This document shows, one piece after another, positions 44,180-55,135 of a DNA stretch of 64,000 nucleotides. The stretch is taken from assembly GCA_023634235.1 (NCBI GenBank), contig JAMKCF010000001.1, positions 12,720,258 through 12,784,257 of the forward strand. Direction: 5' to 3'. The stretch is from Pisaster brevispinus (lineage: Eukaryota; Echinodermata; Asteroidea; Forcipulatida; Asteriidae). The translations under genes and the position numbers were made by a program. The notes under the pieces were generated by a model that worked only from the letters and a program-made list of their open reading frames with translations, did no database searches and was not told the origin of the DNA. Numbering within the stretch: the stretch's first letter is position 1; every line of letters begins with the position of its first letter.

Positions 44180-45735
44180 CACCCGGCGACCGCCTGTGCA
44201 ATTTACAGCAAACACCGGGGCTACAGAAGACTTCAGTTTGTTCTCCCCCATACAAATCTTCAAACTGTATTTTTGTGAAGCAGTGTGGCAGATGATGGTA
44301 GATGAGACCAATCGTTATGCTGACCAAACTTTGGGTGCGGGTGCAGAAAATCAGCGTGCTTGGAGACCAACTAATGTACCTGAAATGATGGCATTCCTGG
44401 CCGTACTTCTTTGCATGGGAATCAACAAAAGGCCTCGTTACTCCATGCATTGGTCCAGGTCTCAAATTCTACGAAGTCCCCTGTACTCAGCAACCATGGC
44501 TCGTAACCGATTTACTGCAATCCTTAAATTTTCCACCTCGCCAACAACAGAGATGTGGAGGACGACTCTTCCCGTGACAAACTTTCAAAAGTCCGCCCAC
44601 TGTTAAACATCGTACTACCATCATTCCTCCGGGTGTACCAAGCCTGGAAGAAGCCTTTCGCCGGACGAGACCATGGTAAAGTTCAAAGGACGACTCAGCT
44701 TCAAACAGTACATGCCACGAAAGGCCGCCAAATGGGGATTGAAATGTTTGTCATTGAACGAATCAGACACAGGGTACACATGTGCCTCGGACTTGTTCAC
44801 AGGATCGCAGCCCATGTCCCCACAAGGACAGTCCTCTGTAAGTTATCCTGAGACACACCATCCATCCGATCTTGGGGCACCAGGCAAGGTAGTCTTGAAC
44901 CTTTTGCAGGGACTCGAACATAAAGGACATTGCATCTACATGGACAATTGGCTTACTAGCCCGGCTCTGTTCTCCAAATTGTCGGAGCTTGTGGAACTGT
45001 GCGCTATACCACCCTAGGGATACCCGATGTTGCAAACCCCAAGAAGTTCCCCATGAAAAGCGGAGCAGATCCCCAATTTTATCAGAAAGCAGGCCAACTA
45101 TGCGTTATGTGGCAGGACACAAAACGTGTCACTCTCCTGTCAAACTATGGCGATTGCAGTGTCACTTGTAAACAGATTCGCAGCCAACTTCAACAGGACA
45201 TCATGATATCCAAAAACCGTGCATAGTCGACGATTACAATAAACACATGGGAGGCACGGATCTGGCAGGACAATTGTGCACGTACTATACTCACAGCCAC
45301 AGAACACTAAAATGGTGGAAACGAGTATTTATCACAATCCTAGACATCTGTTTGCTTAATGCTAATGTCGTATACAACAGCATCCATACAAACGAGAGCT
45401 TGTCTACTTTGGATTTCCGGGTCAAGGTGATAGAGGGACTTATTTCAACATTGGAGTACAACCCAGTTCAGCATGCCAGTCAACTGTCAAGTGGTTCAAA
45501 CGCCCTTTCAAGTCCGCACTTTCCTGGTCCGAATGTTGGCGGGAAGAAACGCGACTGTGTTGTATGCAGTTCGACCTCTAATAGAAAACAAACTCGCATG
45601 ATATGTAAACAATGTGTAAAGCCAATGTGTGTTGACCATGGAGGAAGGAAAATAGACTCTTTTCCTTCCTCCATGGTTATACAATGCTTTGAAAATTTCC
45701 ACACCAAGCGATTAATTTGTTTCAATACTTTTGGA
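44180..45735 (+). pseudogene. piggyBac transposase, core and C-terminus (split gene, part 2)
   Basis: Motifs in order: VDETNRYADQTLG, MGINKRPRYSMHWS, MARNRFTAILKF, then after frame changes near 44532 and 44641 RSLSPDETMVKFKGR (first catalytic Asp) and QYMPRKAAKWGLK. YMDNWLTSPALFSKL has the second Asp. After changes near 45003 and 45210 comes DDYNKHMGGTD with the third Asp. The C-terminus has the Cys-rich pattern CVVCSS...CKQCVKPMC. The DDD triad is present, but four frame changes and the 33-kb insertion make it non-functional. The 3' end is partly duplicated at 45765-45925. Confidence 0.85.
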
Positions 45736-45925
45736 ACACCTCCCCCCCCCCCCCCCCCGCTACAATGTTGGGGGGTAGAAACGAGACTGTGTTGTATGCA
45801 GTTCGACCTCTAATAGAAAACAAATTCGCATGACATGTAAACAATGTCTAAAGCCAATGTGTGTTATACCATGCTTTGAGAATTTCCACACCAAGCGAAA
45901 AATTTGTTTCAAAACTTTCGGAACT
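45540..45925 (+). repeat. Tandem duplication of the piggyBac C-terminal coding region
   Basis: About 45540-45735 and 45765-45925 share CGACTGTGTTGTATGCAGTT-like sequence through AATTTCCACACCAAGCGA. Copy 1 has an extra perfect palindrome (45635-45677) that copy 2 lacks. A run of 17 C separates them. Confidence 0.8.
45635..45677. repeat. Perfect 18-bp hairpin in the piggyBac tail
   Basis: ACCATGGAGGAAGGAAAA, 7-base loop, then its exact complement. It lies inside the Cys-rich coding stretch of copy 1. Confidence 0.85.
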
Positions 45926-45954
45926 TTCTTGAATCCCAAACGAGCATGCCAGTC

Positions 45955-46490
45955 AACATTGAGGCGGGGGGGGGGGATAGTACTTCGAAAGTACAAGTAT
46001 AGCACTTTGCGAATTCCTTATTTACATATTGGTTCATGAAAGGTGTAAATTTGTACAGCTCATTTCCTCCGACATTAAATGTGGTAACGAATAATAGTTT
46101 GGATTTCAGCAGTAATTTGGTTCCAGTTCATATTGTGCGTAATCAAACCTTTCTTTTTTTTCTTTAGGCAATATTTTTATATTGAATGATGAATCCTGAG
46201 AGCGCCAACCAAAGTTTCCAACATTGAGGCGGGGGGGGGGGGGGAGAGGATAGTGCTTCGAAAGAAAAACAATTGCACTTTTGGAATTCCTTATTTACAT
46301 ATTGGTTCATGATAGGTGTAAATTTGTACAGCTCATTTCCTCCGACTTTAAGGGTGGTAACGAATACTAGTTTGTATTTTAGCAGTAATTTGGTTCCAGT
46401 TCATACTGTGCGTAATCAAACTTCTCTTGTTTATTTTAGGCACTATTTAATGTTAGTTCCTTCTTTACATATGAGTTCATGATAGGTGTT
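45955..46490 (+). repeat. Tandem repeats of about 265 bp in the piggyBac 3' region (left block)
   Basis: Each unit has GAGGCGGGGGG, TTCGAAAG, TTCCTTATTTACATATTGGT and CAGCTCATTTCCTCCGACAT. Two full units and part of a third precede the LINE; the rest resumes after it at 50275. Confidence 0.8.
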
Positions 46491-46497
46491 AATTTGT

Positions 46498-47687
46498 AAC
46501 CATCTCCACCAGACGTTCCAGTCTGCTTACAAATCTAACCATAGCACTGAAACGGGTCTTTTACGTGTTAAAAATGACATCATGCGAGCCATTGACAAAA
46601 ATATGGCAGTTCTGCTCGTTGCGCTTGACCTGTCGTCTGCCTTTGACACGATCGACCACAATCGTCTGATTCATCGACTCTGTAAATCGTTTGGTTTTCA
46701 AGGTTCAGTTCTGCATTGGTTTTATGGTTATCTTGCGGGACGCCGTCAACGTGTTTGCATCTCTGGTGCTGTTTCTGATGATCAACCCGTTAATTTTGGT
46801 GTTCCGCAGGGTTCTGTTATTGGACCATTGCTCTTCACCTTTTACACTCAACCAGTCTGTTTCATCATTGAGAATCATAACATGATGTACCACATTTATG
46901 CAGATGACACCCAAATTTATACTTATTTCAACCCTTCAATTGCAGGTGAATCAGATCGAGTACTCAACAAACTCTTCTTGCATAACTGACATTCGACACT
47001 GGATGACTTCCAACAAAATGAAACTTAATGATAATAAAACACAGCTTTTCAATGCAGGTAACACGTGTCTTGAACGCACTGCCAGAAATTGCCCTTGAAA
47101 TTGGTAATTCCATCATTCGTCCATCTCCCACATTTAGAAATCTTGGAGTTGTATTTGACTCTACGATGTCCATGTCTCCTCACATCACATCCGTCTGTCA
47201 ATCTGTTAATTTCCATTTACGCAACCTCCACCGTATCCGCAAGTTCATTGACCACAACACCTGTAACCATGCAGTTCGCTCGCTCATTATATCTCGCCTA
47301 GATTACTGCAACTCTTTATTGTATGGTATCAATCAGGGTGAGATCACAAATTACAGAAGCTACAGAATCGTGCCGCAAGACTTATTTATTCTACTGATCG
47401 ATCTCACAATGCATCACAACTCATTACCCAACTACACTGGCTTCCATTGAATCTCCGTCTTCTCTTCAAATTACTTCTTATTGTATATAAATCCCAACAC
47501 GGTTTTTCACCCTCCTATCTTTCAGACCTATTGTTCTCTCACCACTCAGGTCGGGAGGGGCTTAGGTCTCAATCTGATACTTCTCGCTTACAAGTCAATA
47601 TCAACACAAAGGCAGCAGCAGACAAGCGTTCTCCATCGCCGGTCCAAAAGAATGGAACAAAATCCCACATAAAATTCGAGCCTCACC
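46498..47687 (+). pseudogene. LINE reverse transcriptase remnant
   Basis: RT motifs: FQSAYKSNHSTETGLLRVKN, LLVALDLSSAFDTIDHNRL (first Asp), VPQGSVIGPLLF, MYHIYADDTQIY (catalytic DD at about 46903). After frame changes near 46980 and 47060: MTSNKMKLNDNKTQ, NLGVVFDSTMSMSPHI and LDYCNSLLYGI, then LHWLPLN and YKSQHGFSPSYLSDL. At least three frame changes. The last 20 or so codons lie beyond the hAT insertion (50085-50139). Confidence 0.85.
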
Positions 47688-47744
47688 CAGGGGCGTCAAT
47701 CCGTCTTGAAATGTGGGGGGGGGGACAGCAGGATCATTTACGGC

Positions 47745-47865
47745 GTGGGGTCCAGGGGCCCGCTCAAGGGGCCCGCTGGTGGGGTCCAGGGGCCCGCTCA
47801 AGGGGCCCGCTGGTGGGGTCCAGGGGCGAAGCCCTTGGCGGGGGTTCAGGGGGCGGAGCCCCCTG
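47745..47865 (+). repeat. GC-rich short repeats in the hAT element
   Basis: GTCCAGGGGCCCGCTCAAGG occurs twice and AGGGGCCCGCTGGTGGGGTC twice, followed by GGGGCGAAGCCC and GGGGCGGAGCCCCC hairpin-like words. Confidence 0.8.
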
Positions 47866-47949
47866 AAGCTGTTGGGTTTTAGCATGTTTGAACGACCTAG
47901 AAAAGCTCTCCTTGCTATAAATGTTTATATATAAAACTTGGACTTGGTT

Positions 47950-48338
47950 CAGAGAGAGATAGAACAAGCGACACTAATAAAAGCCCAACATACATGATAT
48001 TTTATTCTTATGGGCAATTCCACTGTAACGCGTGCTACACTTAAAGGTGTCCTTTTACATACATGTACTTTATGCGCCAGATATTAAACATATTTGGTTG
48101 GAATCTTTATTTTTTGAATTTTAACAACCAACATTCAAGGCTCAGAGAGAGATAGAACAAGCGACACTAATAAAAGCCCAACATACATGATATTTTATTC
48201 TTATGGGCAACTCCACTGTAACGCGTGCTACACTTAAAGGTGTCCTTTTACATACATATCTGTACTTTATGCGCCAGATATTAAACATATTTGGTTGGAA
48301 TCTTTATTTTTTGAATTTTAACAACCAACATTCAAGGC
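47950..48338 (+). repeat. Tandem duplication (about 193 bp x 2) in the hAT element
   Basis: TCAGAGAGAGATAGAACAAG starts both copies and CAACCAACATTCAAGGCT ends both; a 4-base indel and one substitution distinguish them. Confidence 0.85.
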
Positions 48339-49604
48339 TAGATCCTCATAATATTTTGACCAAAAAAAATTGTTAACTTTTGTATGCATGGGACAGCTGC
48401 GAACATCGGTAACTCGTGCTACACGCAGAGGACATGCAAAAACATTACTCATTTACATTTTGTTGGTGTCCTAAAACAAAAACAAATAAATTCTAATGGA
48501 TTCTATGATAAGTAAAAAATTTGCTTTGGTTCAGGAAACTTGTAAAGTCCATGGTTGTTTATAATAGGTTCTTTCACTTGTTCATCATTTAATTTTGCAG
48601 ATAGAATGTTTATCATCCTTTTTTTAAGGCCACTTCCAGTAACATACATTTCCAGCTATGTGCGTAACAATAAAGTATGCGATTAAAAGAAAAATGAAGG
48701 ATGTTGATTAAAATTTGACGAATCTTTCTTGTATACCATATTTCAAAGATAACAAATTTATCAAATTTTACGGACAACTGCTTATGTTTAAAACAATGGG
48801 TCCATTTAAAGAATATCTAAGTTATACAGGATTTGTCCACTAACAAATACACTATCAGAACAAATAAAAATAAACAAACAAATAAAAAATGGTGATGACA
48901 TGAGGGCAAATAGAGAGAACAATGAAAAATTAGTCTATGATTTTGATTTTGCAGATTCATCGGGACATGCTGGTCAGATTCATCGGAACATGAAAGTGTG
49001 AAGAAAAGAAAAATATAATTTTATTTTTTTGAGTCATGTCCACTTTTGGCTTGAAAGTGCCCACATATAACTTTAATCACCAACATATCTTATTTGTTAT
49101 TTGTTTCTAGCGAAATCTTCCAAAAGTGTGAAGTCTGGAATCGGAATTGCGGAAATTCCTCTGCAATATATTGCGCTATCTGTACATATTTCCGCACTCA
49201 ACAGCATGTCCTACTATTTTTATTTGGACTCATGCGCAACACGCAGTGCATCATATCCTCACATATGTGAGGCTGCGCTTTTCAGGAAGGAAGAAGGAAG
49301 AATGTTGATTTCTGCCAGCATGTCCCGATGAATGTGACAGACCATTAAATAATTTATCCGCTCCTGCGTCATTCAGCCTCAGTACTGTTCATCAAAAAAT
49401 TAAATGTTCACTCATTTGTTCTGTTCTTAATTGAAACTTGAAAAGCTGACTTATGTTGGTTACTCGGTTACTTACCATAGCTGCCTTCGATGCTGGGGCT
49501 ATTTTTGCTTTTTTACCATATGCATGATCAGTATGCTTAAAAGACAACCAACGCGCATAACGAGTAATTCATATACATTTTGGGGCTATTGAAGTCTTTA
49601 GAAC

Positions 49605-49935
49605 ACACTCTTTTGACGGCTGTTTGGTGCAACCCGCTAGCATGTCCCAAGTTCGGGCGGTCCACTGAGTAAATGGTCAATCGATTTCGGGCTGTACGTA
49701 GATAGCGCGTCACCGGAAGTAAACTTACAGTACCATCAAATTCTTCAGATCACGCTCTTTCGGGGGCTGTTTAGTGCGACACGCTATCGTTTGTATAACC
49801 AAGGATACGAAGTGTTTCCAATTGCGGGCGGTTTCGGGTGGTCCAGTGAGTAAATTGCCGAGCAGTTTCGGGCGGTGCATCGACTAAAAGCGTTAGCTTT
49901 ACTACAGACAGCGCGTTACCGTAAGTCATACAGTA
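49605..49935 (+). repeat. Imperfect duplication in the hAT element
   Basis: CACTCTTTTGACGGCTGTTT / CGCTCTTTCGGGGGCTGTTT, then CGGGCGG and GTAGATAGCGCGTCACCG / CAGACAGCGCGTTACCGTAA appear in the same order twice. Confidence 0.6.
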
Positions 49936-50272
49936 GATGACACATTCAATTGCCCCTATAATATGAGATACATGAATTAAAACAAAACTGGGGGGGACAT
50001 TTGATATGGTGTCCCCCACCCTTCAAAAAGTTGGGGGGACGTGTCCCCCCGTCCCCCCCCAGGATTGACGCCCATGGCCTCACCATCCATTCAGACTTTC
50101 AAAACATCCCTCAAAACTCACTTGTTCTCCAAATCACCATAGAATCTACTTTCCTGTACATCTCCAGGTGTCTGATCTTGTTTTAGTTGTTTAAAGTTGA
50201 TATTGTTTTTTGTTTCCATTGTAAAGCGCTTTGATCTTGTTAAAAGCGCTATATAAGAACCTGTGTATTATA

Positions 50273-50590
50273 ACAGCTCATTTCCTTTGACATTAAATGT
50301 GGTAACGAATAATAGTTTGGATTTTAGCAGTAATTTTGTTCCAAGTCATATTGTGCCTAATCAAACCTCTCTTGTTTATTTTAGGCAATATTGAATGTTG
50401 AATCCTATGAGCGCCAACCAAACTTTCCAACATTGAGGCGGGTTGGGGATGGGGAGGGGGATGGTGCTTCGAAAGAAAAACAATTGCACTTTTGGAATTC
50501 CTTATTTACATATAGGTTCATTAAGGCGGGGGATGGTGCTTCGAAAGGAAATTATTAAAACCTTCTGTTTATTTTAGGTTTCAGAAAAAA
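50273..50590 (+). repeat. Tandem repeats in the piggyBac 3' region (right block)
   Basis: Continuation of the 45955-46490 repeats on the other side of the LINE, starting CAGCTCATTTCC. This shows that the LINE inserted into the third unit. Confidence 0.8.
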
Positions 50591-50970
50591 AATTTCCGAG
50601 GGAAATAATTTTCATGCAGATTGGTATGAACAGCAACTTTGAAATGTTAAGTTTTCACATTGAAACTACTCAATTTGGTATTTATTGGTCATAATACCAA
50701 ACCTCGAATATATGTTTAAGGCGATCAATTAGTCAAAGGCAATATGCCAAAGGAAACAGTCATTTCATCAAATACTTCATTGTCAACATTGGTTGCTTGT
50801 ACAAGTTGCATTCTGTGACTAGGACCTAGGCTAACCCCAAACTGCCTTGTGAGGGCGCTGTAACCTAAAACTTTACAGAATACTCTTGGTAACCAGGTAG
50901 TCATGTCGATGAAAATTCTCTGGTCACCATTGCATTAGTTGCAAGTATCTGTTGGTACTGAAAGGGATAA

Positions 50971-51830
50971 TGTAATGCCTTGTGTACACACAGAATAGCA
51001 ATTAAATATAAGGAAAAGAGTTTAAAACTTTAAATCTCCCATCATCCTCCTTAATCTTATTCCAGTCTCAACAATAAAACATGTGAGATCAATACTATAT
51101 ATATGTTATAACAAGAACCAAATTTGGAAGTTTCAACCTACCTGTGGCAATGAAAATTTTGAACAATTCGGGTGCTTAATCTTCTAACACAGACACAATG
51201 CTTTAATAATTATAAAGTGCATTGCCTCTAGACAGTTTTGTTTGGGGGGGGGGGTGGGAAGGCTGTAACTTCCTACAAGAAAATTGATACATTAGCATAC
51301 TGGAAGGGGGTTTCAGAAGGACCGCTGAAGAACAGTCCTTCGGATCGTCGAAGGAGAGTTACATGTCATTGCAACTAAAAACTGTAGGCTGTAGGCTGTA
51401 GGCCTACATGTTATTGTTTTAATCTTTGAAAAAAATTGCGCCCAATGTCATTATAGACCTAACACTGTTATAGGCTGTGTGCAGCATGCAGACTGATTCA
51501 TTAGTAAATAGGCCTAGCTATAATAACAAACTAGGAATATTTTTCTGAGTCTAAGCATCAACAACCAAAACATAGGGAACAGATCATAGGTTAAGGAAAA
51601 TAAGGTGCACACAAACTATAATCACACACTATATTGTAAAAAAAATACTAGCCTACTTTACAGTTTTAAGTTACACCATAGTTATACTGCCAGTGCAAGC
51701 AATAATAGTCATATTGGTCAGCCATGATCAACCAGAGTCAGAATCCAAAAAAACGCCTCTACTGCCCTTAATTGATTTTACTACAAAGTACATTCGCTCC
51801 TGTCCTAAAACTAAATTAATTATGTAATTA
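50971..51830. other. Flank between the piggyBac element and CACTA element 2: no gene seen
   Basis: About 860 bp, AT-rich, with a G-run at 51242-51254 and a triple GTAGGCTGTAGGC near 51385. This may be older genomic sequence in which both elements landed. Confidence 0.5.
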
Positions 51831-52140
51831 CACTGTAAAAAATTTCTTGTATATTTACAGTAGTTTCTTATGTCAATTAGGTACCACAAAGGTGACTTCC
51901 TCGTACAACATACATTTTTCTGTGTTGTAGTTCAACATAGGTTAAAGTTCTGTTGTAAACCAACAACGGTGTCTACTTATTAATTAAGTAGATTCTACTG
52001 TAAAATTGTCTGTACGTCAACAGATGGCGCTTGTTAATGTACAACTGTTCCCTGTTGCCCAACAACCACTGCTTGTTTCTAGACAATAGAACTGTGTTTG
52101 TACAATATTTACAATATTTTGACAACAATTAAGAATGTAG
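51831..52140. repeat. Left end and subterminal repeats of CACTA element 2
   Basis: CACTGTAAAAAATTTCTTG, then repeats of GTACAACATAC, GTTGTAGTTCAAC, TGTTGTAAACCAACAAC, GTACAACTGTT and TGCCCAACAAC. Confidence 0.6.
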
Positions 52141-53469
52141 ACTTGCAGACATAACTACACATTGAAACTTTAAGAATATGACTTTGTAAACACATTTTAT
52201 TGAATACTCCCCAATGACAATTAATGTTTTTTATGCAATACAACATTTTAACACCAGCTGTAATAAAACTCATTCAAGAAGCAATTTAAAACTCAGTGTA
52301 CATGTATTTACATCTTTCACAAATAGTTTAAACTCAAGGATAAAAACAGTTTTAAATGTGAACAAATAAATATATTTGAAAATTCATATTGCATAAATCA
52401 ATAAGTATCTAATTGTTAAGGTATAAGTTAAAGAAATATTTTCACTGAGTTCAAATAAGTTCATATAATGGTGGGTTTGCCGGTTATCTGCACAAATGTA
52501 TTTGGTATAAATAAACAATAATTTTGTTAGAAAAATGGCTTATCCATGGTATATTTGACATTCATTTTTTAAATTTAAAAAATTTCTAATTACCAATTTG
52601 AATTGTAAATAAGGACCTTATAACACGGAACCGATGAAACAAAATGTTAACTTTCCATAGGAATGTAATAGTTCATTTCAAAACATTTCTGTAATCAGGA
52701 ATGTGACTGAATGGGATAAAATCATTTTCTGTACCATATACCATTTTGTCGCCGGGAGATAAAGCCCATATAAACTAAACTGTCCAAAGCCCATCAAAAT
52801 CTATCGGCTGAATATGCTTGATTCCGATTGATTCAGTTCCCTACCAGATTGATACATTGATTGATTTTGATTGAGTTTGTCTTTCAGCAATTTAAAGGGA
52901 AGGGTCTGTATGGTTATCACTCAAAATTAATTGCAACAAAAACTTACTTGGTTAGTAAGTACAGCAGCTTTCGATAGTAAAAAGCATTTTGAGAATCAAT
53001 TCACTTCGGAGTAATTGTGGTTATGGAAAAAGACATCAGTTTTTATCCCCAAAAATTTGAATCTGAGAAGCGTTCCTGTCAGAAACGCTTCTCAGAATGT
53101 GTATTCCTATTGCGGACTATTCTTTCAGCAAGGACATAACTGCTCCGGATTCTCGGCGATATCTAAAAAACACTCCCACCTTTTGAAATGAAATTTTCAT
53201 AGGTTAAATTAATTGTATATATGTACATTTAAATAGGACTAAAACAATCGAATGGTTCAAAAAACCAAACTTTCTAGTTGATTTCTGTGGAGTTGGAAGC
53301 CTACTGTACCAAACCAGTCAAAATACTCAAAATGTTAGTGGTTGATTCAGTACTTGAGCAAAAAGTGCATTGGTTGTTTATGATTGATTCAGTACTGTTG
53401 AATATTTACTGTCTCAGTTTTGGCGGATTTGGTATGGTTTCTAGCGAAAACATTTTGGGAGTTAGGGTT
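52141..53469. other. No gene seen in CACTA element 2 between its end and the first MITE
   Basis: AT-rich. A short perfect inverted repeat GAGAAGCGTTcctgtcaGAAACGCTTCTC lies near 53068-53094. Confidence 0.5.
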
Positions 53470-53685
53470 AAAGGGGCCCTCTCGCCTATCCTGCGGTTGT
53501 GTACAGAATCATAAACTAGTGAGATGAACCCAGCAGCATGTGACCTACATCCTGGGTGCATGAGATTACATCGCGGGAGGTTGGGTTGTGGGAGGGCAGG
53601 ATGTAGGTCACCGCGCTGGTTGGTTCGTCTCGTCAGTTTGTGATTCCATGCACATCAACAGCAGGACAGATGCGATAGCCCCTTT
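53470..53685. mobile_element. Foldback MITE with AAAGGGGC ends
   Basis: Starts AAAGGGGCCCTCTCGCCTAT and ends GATGCGATAGCCCCTTT. The two halves are complementary almost throughout (GATGAACC / GGTTCGTC and GTGACCTACATCCTG / CAGGATGTAGGTCAC). Probably a full-length palindromic MITE. Confidence 0.75.
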
Positions 53686-53903
53686 AAAGACACCAAATAT
53701 CACAATCATGTTATCTTAAAGTTATCTTACGAACTCTTTGTAATTATAAATACATGTAACAGGCTTGTAAAATATGAACATCGTAATATGTTATTGGGGA
53801 CGCAACGATTCTATTGTGAATGCTGGGAGGTCTGAAACAAATGTACAAAAATAAACACCTGCCTCATCTGCAAACATTTATAAAATCTGCAAACATTTAT
53901 AAA

Positions 53904-54168
53904 TGGTCAACCTGCCACTCCAGTCTCAAGAACAGTGTGTTTATGTACTGCACACTTTATCATTTGGTAATTTGGTGTCTGCTCCAAACACTATCATGCC
54001 ACATTTATCCAGTTATAAGAACACCAGCTTTAACCTGCCATATAGCATGGGCCTTCTTGAGATTGGATAAATGTGACATGTTTGGTGTAGACACCAAATT
54101 ATGCACTTCGATAAAGTGAGCAGTGCACTCACTGGTTGTGAGACTAGAATAGCACTGTTAGCTTGACC
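53904..54168. mobile_element. Second foldback MITE
   Basis: The left half GGTCAACCTGCC...CAGTCTCAAG...AATTTGGTGTCTGCTCCAAAC...CACATTTATCC is complementary to the right half ending GCTTGACC. Arms of about 105 bp at roughly 75-80% match. Confidence 0.7.
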
Positions 54169-54193
54169 ATGCCTGAATGTATGCAGATTTAGC

Positions 54194-54203
54194 ATTTTTT
54201 TTA

Positions 54204-54234
<31 letters not shown>

Positions 54235-54241
54235 TTTTTTT

Positions 54242-54272
<31 letters not shown>

Positions 54273-54363
54273 GTACATCCTGTTTCAGAATCCAAGCATT
54301 CACAAAGCCGAAAATAGGTGTGATTGAAACAACCCCCCCCCCCCCAGCGGCGGGGGGGGGGGA
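54194..54363 (+). repeat. Poly(T)-poly(G) tract and C/G runs
   Basis: TTTA repeats, then more than 25 T followed by about 22 G; a second pair (14 C, then GCGG and 10 G) at 54331-54363. These are likely unstable and error-prone in assembly. Confidence 0.85.
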
Positions 54364-54836
54364 GGTCTAGTAACGGACCAAGACCTTATAAGTAGTTGTC
54401 ATTACTTGGGCTTTTCTTTATGTTTTTTAAATCCTGGTTTGTTATTTCTTGTTCATGTAGTTTCTTTCACAATTTATGCCTTTAACATTCTAAAGGAAAC
54501 AAAAGTTTAGCAGTAGTGTAATTGAATGTCAAAACACATGCCTTTAAATATTTCTGCAAATTTGAATGCAGTTTTGATCAACTGCTCAATTTGGTGGTTA
54601 TTTTGTTAAATGGAATGACTTAACAGCACTTTTGCCTAGTCTTAAAACAACTTTGAATAGCCATTTTCAACAGCATTCAACTTCGCGCAAAATAGATTTG
54701 TTGAATTGGCTGCTCATTTGCTTAAATTTACGTACGATGACATAAATGAACATCTTAAAAGGCACAATTATTAACCAGGATCAGGATCCTCAAAATTATT
54801 TTAACTTGATGTTTACATGTATGTTTTGGTTTAATT

Positions 54837-55135
54837 AAAGGGTGTGTACAACATTGGTAATTGTCGAAGACTAGTATCCACACTTTATGTGACCCAACAT
54901 ATAAATGAAATAACAAACCTGTGAAAGTTTAAGAGTCATGAGAAAACAGTGAAAAACCCCATTATGTTTTTTTTTTTTTTTCAAACATCGGATTTTGTCC
55001 TGCAAAACTGTGGCATTTAAAGCAAAACTATTCCAATGGAAGTTTTCCACCATGACCATCATTATACCATGTAAGTTACGTGCAAATCTGTGAACATTTA
55101 TATTTTCAACCTTACCAATGATGTACACACCCTTT
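54837..55135. mobile_element. MITE of the GGGTGTGTAC family, copy 2
   Basis: Ends AAAGGGTGTGTACAACATTG and, inverted, AAAGGGTGTGTACATCATTG. Interior matches 32627-32981. Confidence 0.75.

Larger units (their letters stand above)
47688..50076. mobile_element. Non-autonomous hAT element, 2389 bp, inserted in the LINE
   Basis: The left end is CAGGGGCGTCAATCC and the right end (minus strand) CATGGGCGTCAATCC. GCCTCACC flanks it on both sides (47680-47687 and 50077-50084). An 8-bp duplication with CA(G)...TG ends fits hAT. There is no transposase frame. The sub-terminal parts are G-rich on the left and C-rich on the right; inside there are direct duplications and otherwise AT-rich noncoding sequence. 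Excision of the element with one duplication copy restores the LINE frame. Confidence 0.88.
46498..50272 (+). mobile_element. LINE (L2/CR1-type), 5'-truncated, split by a hAT element
   Basis: Starts abruptly inside the RT domain and ends with AAAGCGCTTTGATCTTGTTA and AAAGCGCTATATAAGAACC, the 3' end typical of L2-like LINEs in aquatic animals. The coding end on both sides of the hAT insertion joins to ...RASPSIQTFKTSLKTHLFSK followed by a stop. Missing 5' part: endonuclease and N-terminal RT. Confidence 0.85.
10462..50966 (+). mobile_element. piggyBac element, split by a giant CACTA element and by a LINE
   Basis: The left end reads CCCTTTCAGTACTGCCGATG from 10462. The right end on the minus strand reads CCCTTTCAGTACCAACAGAT from 50966. 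Both are flanked outside by ATAA (10458-10461 and 50967-50970), a one-base variant of the TTAA duplication typical of piggyBac. Inside lies a piggyBac transposase gene in two parts (10693-10894 and 44180-45735). Removing the CACTA insertion (33,285 bp plus a 2-bp duplication) and the LINE with its hAT passenger leaves about 3.4 kb, a normal piggyBac size. The four frame changes in the transposase show the element is old. Confidence 0.85.
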
